DNA of 64,000 nt from Methylobacterium mesophilicum SR1.6/6 (GCF_000364445.2 NZ_CP043538.1:1247612-1311611), one strand, 5' to 3'. Shown: positions 8,701 through 17,074, numbered from the stretch's first letter. The notes: generated by a model from the sequence alone, not told the origin. Translations and numbers: made by a program.

Positions 8701-9021
8701 TCTATCGAAGAAACTGATACGACGTCTCGCGGTGTCGTCGTACCGAAGCAGATCGAGGGGCATTACGAGCATGGTGCGCTCCTCGACGTTCAGATTTTCG
8801 CCGACGTCTATGTCGAGTTGCTCGGCGGCAAACAGGTTGGATTTGATCGTGGGCCCGTCGCCCCCTCCCCTGTCGCGGCGGCTGCGATGGTCGCTCACTC
8901 GGCGGCGCTGCGCGTTTGCAAGTCCTGGCTGACCGATGCGGAACGCGAGCGTCACGCGGCGTTCGTGGGCACGCTCGAGACGCCGATCTGGGCGGATTAC
9001 ATCAGCGAGGACGCGGAGTGA
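8701..9021 (+). pseudogene. DnaQ-like exonuclease, C-terminal fragment
   Basis: The frame reads HGALLDVQIFADVYVELLGGKQ, the Exo III-epsilon motif (catalytic His and Asp) and its helix, then ends LETPIWADYISEDAE as alphaproteobacterial epsilon subunits do. No start codon or family N-terminus precedes it. Exo I is on the fragment at 4781-4960; about 80 residues including Exo II are absent. Its TGA overlaps the GTG of the next gene, so the original dnaQ and that gene were co-transcribed. Confidence 0.8.
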
Positions 9022-9605
9022 GTCATCCATCGAACATTCCGCCCCAGAGGCCTGCATTGGCGGATTTGCCGGACTTTCGCGATTGGGCTACGTTCGTAAA
9101 AGTGAGGCGTGACGTCGAAGAGATGCCGGAACGTCGAGCTATTGAAGCTCAAAAGCTTTCAGCCGAGTTTTCTAAGATAATCATTACTAATCTACAGTTT
9201 ATAAACGCGGGGGCGCTCCTTGCTACGCCATCAATATCCGCGAATTTGCTCGGTCTCACCGGCTTGACCAAAGAAGACAAACTGACTCTCATTGGTCTTC
9301 CAATGGGACTGTTTACCGGCGGATTGGTCCTTGCAACGCTTGCCGCCTTCTTCACCTACCGAAATTATGAGGCGATCGCCAACCACTGGAACGCCGAAAG
9401 ATTGTGGCGTGAGTCGGATTTGGGTCGCTTATCTCCATCGCTCGTTCAACGCGCGTGGTCCGATGAACTGAAGCAATTTACCAGCGAAAAGAGGAAGTCC
9501 GATTTTCGGACAAAGATGTATTTTTGGTTTGGCCTTATGTCGGGCTGGACCTCTGTCGGGTGCTTCGTCAGCGCATGCTCGCTGCTGGCATGGAGCGCTC
9601 GATGA
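9018..9605 (+). CDS. membrane protein of unknown function, 195 aa
   Basis: GTG 9018 overlaps the dnaQ remnant's stop (GTGA), which sets the start. An N-terminal soluble helical part of about 70 residues is followed by hydrophobic stretches (INAGALLATPSISANLLGL; LTLIGLPMGLFTGGLVLATLAAFF), an amphipathic middle, and a last helix (FGLMSGWTSVGCFVSACSLLAW). I recognise no family. It may have been the partner of the original dnaQ or belong to the cargo. Confidence 0.7.
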   Translation: MSHPSNIPPQRPALADLPDFRDWATFVKVRRDVEEMPERRAIEAQKLSAEFSKIIITNLQFINAGALLATPSISANLLGLTGLTKEDKLTLIGLPMGLFTGGLVLATLAAFFTYRNYEAIANHWNAERLWRESDLGRLSPSLVQRAWSDELKQFTSEKRKSDFRTKMYFWFGLMSGWTSVGCFVSACSLLAWSAR

Positions 9606-9615
9606 GGGGCCGCTG

Positions 9616-9876
9616 ATGCCCGATATCCCAAAGATCAATGTCGGCGATGGTGCCGGCCCACGCAACATCGAGATGCGCTTCACCATGCGCGAGGCGCTCC
9701 TCGTTCATCAGGCATTGCGCGACAAGGAGAAGGATCTGCGCAAGGAAGCCTGGTGGCTTGATCAGCGCGGCGGCCAAGACGGCGCCACACCTCTCAAGCA
9801 GCAGGCCGAGGAGCACGCGGACGCCGCCGATCGGATCTTCCGGATCCTCGACGGGATGATGGGGATCGAGCGGTGA
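9616..9876 (+). CDS. hypothetical helical protein, 86 aa
   Basis: It starts at ATG 9616, 10 nt after the membrane protein's stop, so the two form an operon. The protein is charged and helical (MREALLVHQALRDKEKDLRKEAWW…ADAADRIFRILDGMMG) with no membrane segment. This type of short helical protein is frequent in Methylobacterium phage regions. No function can be given. Confidence 0.65.
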   Translation: MPDIPKINVGDGAGPRNIEMRFTMREALLVHQALRDKEKDLRKEAWWLDQRGGQDGATPLKQQAEEHADAADRIFRILDGMMGIER

Positions 9877-10187
9877 TCGCGTTCGAGCTAGTGGTCGAAA
9901 CCTGACGCTTGGAACCACCCTACAACGTCCGAGAAGGGTGGTGAGCTGCCTTTAGCACAGCGGCCGAAACCGGACATTTAAGCCAGTGGCGGTTGGTCTG
10001 GTTTGAGTGCGCATCTAACGAACCGGTCCTAATGGCTGCTTCCGACCCTTTGGCCGGCTTTAGAAACGTCCGGATCAAGGCTGATCGCCGACAAGCCTTA
10101 TCCCTTGTCGCCGCCGTTCGGCAGATCACGGAGACGCTTTGCTTCAGCGGTCAAGTCGCCTGGGGATTGGTAATTTAATAGATTTAG
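9877..10187. other. intergenic stretch, no supported gene
   Basis: 310 nt between convergent transcription units. A short rightward open frame (9993-10178) lacks a ribosome site and reads like chance coding. I see no hairpin with a T-run. Confidence 0.4.
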
Positions 10188-10649
10188 CTAAGGAGGAGTT
10201 ATACCAGCATCGACCAAGCCAACCCGGGCGAGAATTTTCTCAGCAATCTTTTCGTTGCTGATATTGAAGTGAGTAATGGCTTCAGATGCATTGTTTAATA
10301 CATACTGCACCCCCGCGTCGACATTTGTGTTGCCGGTCGTAGCCACCAAGTTCTTGCTGCTTTTTAGAGCGTCGGCAGCAGCACCCTTAACGACACCGAC
10401 AGCACTCGTAAGTGACTTCGACAGCAAGTCTCTCATCTGTTGATCCCTTATCTTTTTATTTATGTAATATGATCCGATTGCCAAAACTAACGCAAAGCTC
10501 TGATTTATTAATGCTATTGCAACAGAACTCCAGTCGAACCCTCCTTTTTCTGGGGTTGACGGCGGTATCGTTTGTGCAAAGACAACAGAACTTTGAAGAA
10601 GTAGAAGCGCGAGAGGCGCGACGAAGATCCTTCTATCTAAAAAGGTCAT
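10188..10649 (-). CDS. exported/membrane protein, 153 aa, third gene of a leftward trio
   Basis: An N-terminal signal sequence or helix (FVAPLALLLLQSSVVFA, then QTIPPS) is followed by a second membrane helix (VAIALINQSFALVLAIGSYYI), a basic loop KKIRDQQ and a helical domain rich in Ala, Ser and Asn. The layout recalls small phage membrane proteins, but I cannot assign a holin or other family. Composition is more AT-rich than the surrounding phage genes. It lies 42 nt downstream of the 160-aa gene on the same strand. Confidence 0.7.
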   Translation of the reverse strand: MTFLDRRIFVAPLALLLLQSSVVFAQTIPPSTPEKGGFDWSSVAIALINQSFALVLAIGSYYINKKIRDQQMRDLLSKSLTSAVGVVKGAAADALKSSKNLVATTGNTNVDAGVQYVLNNASEAITHFNISNEKIAEKILARVGLVDAGITPP

Positions 10650-10691
10650 GTCTCTTCTCCGATTCTACTACCGATTACCATTATGTCTGCG

Positions 10692-11174
10692 TCAATCTGA
10701 CTCACAAATAGGTCCTGCGGGGGTTGGCCCAAAATATGGTGTGCCACCGTCGTAGCTTCCATCCAGCTGCAGATGATGAATAGTCCAGCTGTGATCATGG
10801 TATGTTTGATAGCAAATAGCAGGCTTGCTCAGAGCTGCACTTCGCGCGGACAGAGTTGCAAAGACATGTTTTGCCGCTAGATCGACCAGGGCTTCAGTAC
10901 GGTTGTCATTGATTAATGATGGCAATTCAAGTTTGGAGAACGAATCATTCAAATTCTCAGCAACGTCTTGCAACTTCGCGGAGGCAGCAGATGCGGTATC
11001 GGCTGCTAAGGCCATACTCAGTGGAACGGACGGATCAATTGATGGAGGCTTTGCCGCCTTCTTTCCGTGTCGGCCAGACGATCCGTGCTGGCTTGGCTTA
11101 CGCCCACGCGTTGCGCCGCCCTTTTTACCTCGACCGCCTTGTTTGCGGTCAGTTGCTCCATTGTCTTCCGACAT
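10692..11174 (-). CDS. hypothetical protein with basic low-complexity N-terminus, 160 aa
   Basis: Residues 8-45 are Gly, Lys and Arg-rich (KQGGRGKKGGATRGRK), followed by a helical segment and a C-terminal part with aromatic and His residues (ICYQTYHDHSWTIHHLQLDG). There is no signal peptide. The basic tail could bind nucleic acid or membranes. It is the middle gene of three leftward genes. Family unknown. Confidence 0.65.
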   Translation of the reverse strand: MSEDNGATDRKQGGRGKKGGATRGRKPSQHGSSGRHGKKAAKPPSIDPSVPLSMALAADTASAASAKLQDVAENLNDSFSKLELPSLINDNRTEALVDLAAKHVFATLSARSAALSKPAICYQTYHDHSWTIHHLQLDGSYDGGTPYFGPTPAGPICESD

Positions 11175-11210
11175 GATTGGCTCTCCCTAATATATGCCAA
11201 GCTTACCGGG

Positions 11211-12107
11211 CTATTGAAGGAAATTTCTCGATGTAAAGCCGTTCACGATGCCCGCGGTAATTTGAGACGAGAAGTGTGTCTGCTCCGCGATGGGAACCAA
11301 AGCTTTGTCACCCCTCAACGGATCGAGTGGACCGAAGGTGACAATCAGATCGTGCGTTCGATCGCGGCTTGCCGATAGGAACGGTGCGACCGGGTTCACT
11401 GTCGCCCGTACAAGTTTCCAGGCTGGTGTCAGATTGCCGCTTGAAACAACTTGGAATGTAACTTGATGTTGGAGGACATTCTTTTCGCCCTTATAGGGTC
11501 GTTCGCTATTTTTGAGGGGTTTAGCGCCTAATCCAGGTGCTGGAGTTTCAGCGTTCCCAAGCGCGGCCGCTGTGATCTTTGCATCGAGTATGGTCGCGAT
11601 CTTCAGATCGTTCTGAACCAATAAAGAGTCGTTTCGCTGCTCATGAGTGGCGTCGCAGGTCTGACCATCTTCATGATAGAGATCAACAACACGGTAGAAA
11701 AAGTTCATTTTCTCGATGCGCGTTGCTTGTGAAGATAAGGTAAGGCCGCCAGCAATAGTAAAAACTGCGTCGGCAGGAGATGGGGGCATTCCTACAGCTG
11801 ACGGGCTAATAGCAGATTTCTCAACGATCGTGAGCGTTAGGAGAACCTCGGCGCCCCATCCATACAAAAAATCTGCGTATGCGCGTTTGTTTCGGCGCAA
11901 TCCGGAAACACTTTTGTCTACATTGATGGTGTCCGATACGGCATTTGACAACTCACAGCGAACGCTTCTGACGATTGCCTGGATCATGGCCTGATTGTAA
12001 TTTTCTGTTCCTGTATTCGGCCACTCCCGAAGCTCCGGAACATAGGTCCCGCATCCAGTAAGACAACATGCAGCGAAGAAGGCTGGTATCAGCCGCGGCA
12101 TAGCCAT
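11211..12107 (-). CDS. lipoprotein of unknown function, 298 aa
   Basis: The N-terminus is a lipoprotein signal with lipobox LTGC (MAMPRLIPAFFAACCLTGCGTY), so the mature protein would be lipid-anchored in an envelope membrane. The body is a mixed alpha/beta domain without recognised motifs. It is the first gene of the leftward trio, upstream of a basic protein and a two-helix membrane protein. The three together could form an envelope-associated system. This is inferred from order and strand only. Confidence 0.75.
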   Translation of the reverse strand: MAMPRLIPAFFAACCLTGCGTYVPELREWPNTGTENYNQAMIQAIVRSVRCELSNAVSDTINVDKSVSGLRRNKRAYADFLYGWGAEVLLTLTIVEKSAISPSAVGMPPSPADAVFTIAGGLTLSSQATRIEKMNFFYRVVDLYHEDGQTCDATHEQRNDSLLVQNDLKIATILDAKITAAALGNAETPAPGLGAKPLKNSERPYKGEKNVLQHQVTFQVVSSGNLTPAWKLVRATVNPVAPFLSASRDRTHDLIVTFGPLDPLRGDKALVPIAEQTHFSSQITAGIVNGFTSRNFLQ

Positions 12108-12661
12108 CGCGAAACCCTTAGACTGCGCGCGTCAGCCTATGATGGTGCCTACGGCCTGGCTGTGACTATTGTGCAACATTCATTAATATTTAACGATCGC
12201 TGGCAACTGGCTACGGAATATAGGTCTGTGCGTCTGGGTCCGATTGGCAGACGGGAAAGCACGCACAGCCGCCGCTAAACCAGTTTGATTAGGGTATGGT
12301 CCTGGCGAACCCTGGCCATCGGTCTGTTTTGGATGCCCACTGAGACCATCCAAAGCCGACTTTCTCAACCGAACCAATCACAGCAGACCGGCAAGCCGGA
12401 GTGCCACGGAGCAGACATCCCGAGGATCTGCTTGGGGTCGGGAGCGGCCGCTACCAAGCGTCGGACGTGGACCCTAAGGCGCCCGTTGATTTCTCTACCG
12501 GCGCACGTGACCTCTGACGCGTAGCTGCAACCATTCCGGTCTAAGCAGTGTTCACTGAAGTTCGAGAGTAAGCTGGATACAGGCTAGGCTGGTCCAACGA
12601 TGCGTTAGGTCCGACTCGACCGCTCAGACTCGGCGGTCGGCGCATCTTCGGAGGTGTCCGC
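12108..12661. other. intergenic region between divergent genes
   Basis: 554 nt without a convincing gene. The AT-rich part near 12170-12200 just upstream of the lipoprotein gene is a likely promoter for the leftward trio. Short open frames on both strands lack start signals. Confidence 0.4.
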
Positions 12662-13291
12662 TTGATCCACCAATGGTCACTGGCTGCCGCTACGGCATGT
12701 CTCGCGCTGCTCCTCACCGCTCCATCGCGCGCCGCATCCGACATCACCTCGGCTTCGATCGCGGAGGGGCGCCTGTACGTCGCCGGCACCACGGATCAGC
12801 CCCATACGAAGGTGAAACTGGACGGCAAGTTCGACGCCGAGTCGGATGACAAGGCGCAATTCCAATTCGAAGTCGGCTACCGCCCAGCCGAGTGCATCGT
12901 CCGAGCTGCGATCGGCGACAAGATCGTCGAGGCCGTCGTCGGGCAGTGCGGCGGGGTCTGTAAGCTGGATGCGCGGTCGGTGAAGGCCTCGCCCCGTGGC
13001 CGGCGAAAGGGCCTGATGCTCACCGACGCTCAAGCTCCGCCAACGACCGGTGCGCTCGTCGCCCCTCTGCCGGCGGCGGAGGTCAAGCCGATCCGGAACG
13101 CGCCGTTCCCGCCGGGGCGCCCGGACCCAGCGTCTCTGGTCGTCGTGAGAGCCGAGCCGCCTCCGGCAGCTCAGTCTTCGATGCCGCGTGCCACGCCAGC
13201 AGTCAGACCGAGTCGGGAACGAGCGCCTCAGGAGGAGCCGAACGATCTTCCAGATGGCGATACATCTGGCTCGGACCTGCCAGAAGACTGA
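12662..13291 (+). CDS. secreted protein of unknown function, 209 aa
   Basis: TTG 12662, preceded by GGAGGTGTCCGC, is the likely start. A clear signal peptide (WSLAAATACLALLLTAPSRAAS) leads to a domain of about 90 residues with Cys residues (ECIVRAAIG; GQCGGVCKLDA) that could form disulfides, then a long Pro/Arg-rich, probably disordered tail. No family recognised. It stands alone on its strand. Confidence 0.65.
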   Translation: MIHQWSLAAATACLALLLTAPSRAASDITSASIAEGRLYVAGTTDQPHTKVKLDGKFDAESDDKAQFQFEVGYRPAECIVRAAIGDKIVEAVVGQCGGVCKLDARSVKASPRGRRKGLMLTDAQAPPTTGALVAPLPAAEVKPIRNAPFPPGRPDPASLVVVRAEPPPAAQSSMPRATPAVRPSRERAPQEEPNDLPDGDTSGSDLPED

Positions 13292-13361
13292 CGGCGACGA
13301 TCTGGCCGGCAGCCAAGGGTTGGCTCGGATTGATTCTCTTCGGCGGGCGCAGAAGCCGTCG

Positions 13362-13844
13362 TTACCTGCCGCCGGGATCGGCATCCACGTGCGTCGGCGC
13401 GCCTGGCCTGTCCCTGCGCCGCACCACCCGTGCCGCCTGCCGCAGCGTGACTTCGCTTTGCGGATAGGCCGCCTGCACCGCCTCGAACGCCGCGAGGGCG
13501 CCGGCGAGCGGGTAGATCACGGCGAGCCGCATCTCGATCCGGCCGCGGGCGTCCCAGACCTCGATCGCGAAGGGCGTACCAGGCGGCACTGGCGCCTCCA
13601 GACTGACGGCCTTCGGCAGGCGCAGGGTCGCGAGGCACTGGGTCTCGTACTTGCGGGCGACCTTCGAGCCGGGTCCGCGCTGGTGGCGGCAGGAGGTGGT
13701 GAGCGCGCGCAGGAGATCGAGCGTCGAGATCTCCGGGCCGAATCGCTGCATAAGGCCGTCGAGACGGTAGCTGCCGTGGCGGCGGCAGGTGGCGCAGTCG
13801 ACCGTCAGCCGATCGCCGGCGATGTCACCCAGGGTCCCCGCCAT
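13362..13844 (-). CDS. phage-type protein with Cys-rich N-terminus, 160 aa
   Basis: Residues 17-55 hold CATCRRH and SCRH, a possible zinc-binding arrangement of a kind seen in Methylobacterium prophage proteins (start MAGTLGDIAGDRLTV). The middle is alpha/beta and the tail is basic and Pro-rich. It is 3 nt from the upstream 72-aa gene on the same strand, forming a small leftward operon. Function unknown; DNA or RNA binding is possible. Confidence 0.7.
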   Translation of the reverse strand: MAGTLGDIAGDRLTVDCATCRRHGSYRLDGLMQRFGPEISTLDLLRALTTSCRHQRGPGSKVARKYETQCLATLRLPKAVSLEAPVPPGTPFAIEVWDARGRIEMRLAVIYPLAGALAAFEAVQAAYPQSEVTLRQAARVVRRRDRPGAPTHVDADPGGR

Positions 13845-13847
13845 CGC

Positions 13848-14066
13848 TCAGCCGTTTAAACGGCCGCGCGCGTAGCCGTGAGAGATCAGACGCCCCTGCC
13901 CTGCCGCGCGTACCTCGGCCGCGTCGAGGTCGGCGAGCGCGTCCTCAATCGCGCGCACGAGCGCGACCCAGCCGTCCCGGCGGGCGGCCTGGTAGTAGTC
14001 CAGCGCGATGGCCTCGGCCTCGGTGAGGCGAATGTCCACAGGTGGCTCGTGCGGTTGGGCGTGCAT
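13848..14066 (-). CDS. hypothetical protein, 72 aa
   Basis: A small helical protein (LTEAEAIALDYYQAARRDGW) with a Gly/Arg C-terminus. It is encoded directly upstream of the Cys-rich protein gene and probably co-transcribed. Its last codons lie in the palindrome GCCGTTTAAACGGC, one of three GTTTAAAC sites in the element. No family recognised. Confidence 0.65.
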   Translation of the reverse strand: MHAQPHEPPVDIRLTEAEAIALDYYQAARRDGWVALVRAIEDALADLDAAEVRAAGQGRLISHGYARGRLNG

Positions 14067-14189
14067 CGCAATCCGAATCCCGGCTAGAACAGATGTAGAA
14101 CAAAGCGCGGGACCGGCCGCGGTTCAACGGTCAATTCGTCCGACATCAGGATCGCGGTGGAGCGCTGTGGATCAGTTCGGGAAATCTGA

Positions 14190-14438
14190 ATGCCGATACG
14201 GCTTTACCGCTTCCACTGCACCGACGGGCACGACCTCGTGGCCGACGGCGTGGGCAGGCGCCTGCCGACGGCGGCGCAGATGCGGGTGCATGCCGAGCGC
14301 GTGGCGCTCGGGCTGATGGAGCGGGTCACCGAGCGGTTCGATTGGTCGGGCTGGCAAGTCGATGTCTACGACGCCACGGGGCGCCGCGTGTGGGTGAAGG
14401 CCTTCCTCGACGTCGACGTCGACCGGGCGGCCGCGTGA
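14190..14438 (+). CDS. DUF6894-like small protein, 82 aa
   Basis: It begins MPIRLYRFHCTDGHDLVADG, close to the MPRYFFDL.DG..V.D..G pattern of the DUF6894 family that is abundant in rhizobia and Methylobacterium. Length fits the family. It is followed 15 nt later by another small gene. The function of the family is unknown. Confidence 0.65.
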   Translation: MPIRLYRFHCTDGHDLVADGVGRRLPTAAQMRVHAERVALGLMERVTERFDWSGWQVDVYDATGRRVWVKAFLDVDVDRAAA

Positions 14439-14453
14439 ACTGAGGAGACAGAT

Positions 14454-14708
14454 ATGGCGCTCAAGACAACCTATCTCGTGCAGCCGTTTGAACTCCACCG
14501 GAAGCGGTTGAGACCAGCGCGCCAAGAACCGGCTACCACCGAGTTCGGCGCCTGCAAGAAGGCGGAGGCGCTGTCTGGCCGGATGCCGGGCGCGGCCGCT
14601 CTTCGGATCGTGGCCGACGACGAGACAGGCGAGCTGGAGGGGGTCACGATCCTGGGGCAGTGGGGCGAGGTGCCGGACGATTTTGCCGAGAGCCTCCAGG
14701 CTGGTTGA
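14454..14708 (+). CDS. hypothetical protein, 84 aa
   Basis: It starts at ATG 14454 after TGAGGAGACAG, a good ribosome site. A short alpha/beta protein (TTYLVQPFELHRKRL…GAAALRIVADDETGEL) resembling small phage and plasmid proteins that carry a strand-helix-strand fold. It is in an operon with the DUF6894-like gene. Function unknown. Confidence 0.65.
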   Translation: MALKTTYLVQPFELHRKRLRPARQEPATTEFGACKKAEALSGRMPGAAALRIVADDETGELEGVTILGQWGEVPDDFAESLQAG

Positions 14709-14793
14709 TTTAGAAAAGTGCCTACTCCCGACTGGGAAAGACGTCTGTGTGCAAATTGGGAACTGCGCATCTCGAGCCACGTTGGTACGTACC

Positions 14794-15285
14794 ATGAACA
14801 TGGGACAAGCGATGGGCGAGGATTATTTCGCGCAGAAGAAGGCTGCGGTCGCGGCTGAGCAGGCGAAGGCGAATGAGGCTTCGCAGGCTCGAAGAAGTGC
14901 GGCTATGAAGCGCGAGGCTGAGGCGCGCGAGCATCTACGCGACGATATCATTCCATTTTTCAAACGGAAGGCAGATGCTGTCGCTCAAAGCGGATCAGTT
15001 CTGCGAATTGAGATGGGACCATCGCCGAATGGCCAATTGCCAGCGAGCGTTAAATTGATTCTAGCTGCCTCGAATGCCAGAGGCGCTAGGCAGGGTCTTG
15101 GCGTAGTTATTGATGTTATCCCGTCCGTGAGAGTGGTTTGGGAATTTCCGCCAAACCCTGGACGAAATTTCTCTGAGCGTAAAGTAATGGAGTACGGGCA
15201 TCCTTCCGCCAACGGTCTGACATCCGAGAACCTTGAGCGTATTTATAAGTTGATGGTCGATCAATTTTTTGAAGGGTCGACTTAA
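14794..15285 (+). CDS. hypothetical protein with coiled-coil N-terminus, 163 aa
   Basis: From ATG 14794 (MNMGQAMGEDYF) the first 55 residues form a charged Ala/Lys/Glu helix, likely a coiled coil. The remainder is an alpha/beta domain (LRIEMGPS…VKLILAASNARG…VRVVWEFPPNPG). An upstream in-frame GTG/ATG would overlap the previous gene and lacks a ribosome site. More AT-rich than its neighbours. Family not recognised. Confidence 0.65.
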   Translation: MNMGQAMGEDYFAQKKAAVAAEQAKANEASQARRSAAMKREAEAREHLRDDIIPFFKRKADAVAQSGSVLRIEMGPSPNGQLPASVKLILAASNARGARQGLGVVIDVIPSVRVVWEFPPNPGRNFSERKVMEYGHPSANGLTSENLERIYKLMVDQFFEGST

Positions 15286-15307
15286 GAACAATGCTTAGAT
15301 AAATAAA

Positions 15308-15341
15308 AAAGCCCGGCCCCGCATCACGCGAGGGCCGGGCG
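15308..15341 (-). terminator. strong hairpin with a T-run in the leftward sense
   Basis: GCCCGGCCC and GGGCCGGGC form a perfect 9-bp stem, with a run of six A on the + strand just left of it (T-run when read leftwards). It is a canonical intrinsic terminator for leftward transcription, but the genes on both sides read rightwards. It may stop antisense transcription or act weakly in both directions. Confidence 0.7.
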
Positions 15342-15488
15342 AAGGGATGAGCCACGGGAATCGGGGGCTGAGATCGCCGGCTCGCTGCAGAATGAATCCG
15401 CGAGCACGGCCAAGGTTCCACCAGCGTCGGCGATCAGAAAATTCATGGCCACGCTGAAACGCGCGACGGCCGTCCGCTTTGTTGATCC

Positions 15489-15857
15489 ATGTCTGGATTC
15501 CGCCCTATCGCCGTCCTCGCCGAGGATGAGGAACTCACCCGTGTCGCGGCTGCCGAGATGTTGATGGCCTTGGGCTTCGACGTCTTGGAGGCTGAGCACG
15601 CGCAGGGTGCCCTCCTGCACTTAGAGGCAAATGAGCGCGTCGCGCTCCTCTACACTGACGTGAACATGCCCGGCACCATGGATGGTTGCGATCTCGTGCA
15701 CGCGGTCCGCGCCCGTTGGCCGGCGACGCGGATCATCGTGTGTTCAGGCTGCATGCCGCACGAGGCCGCGCTGCTACCTGACGAAGCGCACTTCATCGCC
15801 AAGCCGTGCGGCGAGCGCTTGGTGCGCAAGGCATTGCAGGTTCTGCAGCTGCATTGA
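15489..15857 (+). CDS. single-domain response regulator, 122 aa
   Basis: A stand-alone receiver domain: acidic pocket AEDEE (residues 11-15), phospho-acceptor Asp in LLYTDVNMPG (about residue 57), conserved Ser in VCSG and Lys in FIAKPC. There is no output domain. Such receivers (CheY/FixJ-like, frequent in Methylobacterium) relay phosphate or bind partners. No histidine kinase is adjacent, so its partner is elsewhere. It is an unusual cargo gene for a phage-like element. Confidence 0.85.
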   Translation: MSGFRPIAVLAEDEELTRVAAAEMLMALGFDVLEAEHAQGALLHLEANERVALLYTDVNMPGTMDGCDLVHAVRARWPATRIIVCSGCMPHEAALLPDEAHFIAKPCGERLVRKALQVLQLH

Positions 15858-15974
15858 GGTCTGCGAGCAGGCTCGACGGGTTCGCCTGCGGACGCTTCCA
15901 CAGCGTATTGCACGTGCACGTTGAAACCGGACTGAGCGCCATATAGCTGTGCCGCGCCACCAGAGCTGGAACCC

Positions 15975-16247
15975 ATGCGCGCCGCTGTAATCGCTCTCGC
16001 CTTTCTGATCCCGACCGGTGCCTCGGCCGAGCCGAACTGCCGGATGACGCTCGATCAGTTCGAAGCGATCCGCCTCGACTGGGCCATCTCGCGGGTGTCA
16101 AACCTGCTGGGATGCGTCGGCGACGTCACGGCCGAGAGCAAATTCGGTGACCTTGAGACGAAAGTCCTGATCTACCCGGGCGACCGCGGCAATTTCCAAT
16201 TGATGTTCCAGAACCGCAGGCTCGTTCGCAAGCTGAAGCTGAGCTAG
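15975..16247 (+). CDS. small secreted protein, 90 aa
   Basis: It has a signal peptide (MRAAVIALAFLIPTGASAE) and a mature domain of about 70 residues with two Cys (NCRMTLDQFEAI; LLGCVGDV), consistent with a disulfide. The LDQFEAIRLDW…VSNLLGC pattern loosely resembles the SmpA/OmlA fold, but this is not firm. It is co-oriented with the receiver gene 118 nt upstream. Confidence 0.7.
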   Translation: MRAAVIALAFLIPTGASAEPNCRMTLDQFEAIRLDWAISRVSNLLGCVGDVTAESKFGDLETKVLIYPGDRGNFQLMFQNRRLVRKLKLS

Positions 16248-16260
16248 CTGCAATGATGGC

Positions 16261-16380
16261 TTAGGCCGCGCGCTCAATGCGACGCACCACGAAGTCGAGG
16301 CGTGCGAACAGGGTGTCGGGGTCGCCGTCGTTGAGGATGTCCGGGTGTCCTGTCAGGGGTGTCAGGGGTGTCAGGTCAGG
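16261..16380 (-). pseudogene. C-terminal remnant of a phage gene
   Basis: On the minus strand a frame ending in TAA (16261-16263) reads GHPDILNDGDPDTLFARLDF and VVRRIERAA, which looks like real protein. Upstream it passes through a 9-bp tandem repeat (GTCAGGGGT on + strand, coding TPLTPLT) and meets a stop, with no start codon. It lies downstream of the tail-protein-like gene and is probably a truncated structural gene. Confidence 0.4.
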
Positions 16381-16468
16381 TTGAAACCGGCCTCACTGGC
16401 GAAATGCCGGGGCCTCCTGCCCGTATGGTCGGTCGACCGGGGGAGGGACCCGCGGGCCACCCCTCCCG

Positions 16469-17074
16469 TCACCCGCCGAGGATGCGGCCCAGCTCATGCT
16501 CAAGCCGGGCGGGCAGGTCCGTAGCCGCCGTCGCGTTGAACGCCGCGGCCGACGCGCCCTGGACCATCTCGTCCGGGATGAACAGTCCGGAACGAACGAC
16601 CGTGAAGCGGTCCATACCGCCGCGGCCCTTGGTGCCGTGCTGCGTCTGGGTCTTGCTGCCCACGCGCTCGAACACCTGCCCGTTCCAGTTGCCCTTGGTG
16701 ACCCGGTTCGGCCACCAGCCGGCCTTCATGAACGTGTGTGCGTAGACGCTGCGCTGGCCCCACGGGGCGGCGCTCACGCCTTGGCGCGTCTCCCGCGCCC
16801 CGAAGTGCTTGAGCCGGATGTTGCCGCCGTGCGACTTGATCGCATACGTCAACGATCCCGCACTCGCCTTGCTCTCCCGCAAGGCCTTGACGATGGTCTT
16901 GCGCTTCAACCCCGTCTGCGGGACGAGGGCGCGCACCATCTGGGTCCGGGCCTTGGCGCCAGTGTGGTTGATCGCCCGGGCAAGCGCCAGGGGCGCGCCT
17001 TTGCCGGCCGCACCGATCTGGTTGCCCAGCCGGGCGAGCGCCGAGGCGTCGAGGGTGACGAACAGGCCGCCCAT
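16469..17074 (-). CDS. prophage minor tail protein Z-like protein, 201 aa
   Basis: The sequence fits the minor tail protein Z (GPZ) family: ALARAINHTGAKARTQMVRAL near residues 30-50, QTGLKRKTIVKALR, and a C-terminal RFTVVRSGLFIPDEMVQG. In lambda gpZ acts in tail completion. It is the only clear virion gene in the element, with a gene remnant on one side and unrelated small genes on the other, so it is probably a relic of a lost structural block or a borrowed gene. Confidence 0.75.
   Translation of the reverse strand: MGGLFVTLDASALARLGNQIGAAGKGAPLALARAINHTGAKARTQMVRALVPQTGLKRKTIVKALRESKASAGSLTYAIKSHGGNIRLKHFGARETRQGVSAAPWGQRSVYAHTFMKAGWWPNRVTKGNWNGQVFERVGSKTQTQHGTKGRGGMDRFTVVRSGLFIPDEMVQGASAAAFNATAATDLPARLEHELGRILGG

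Noticed and set aside
9993..10178. Rightward 61-codon frame
   Set aside because: No ribosome site and mixed composition in an intergenic stretch.
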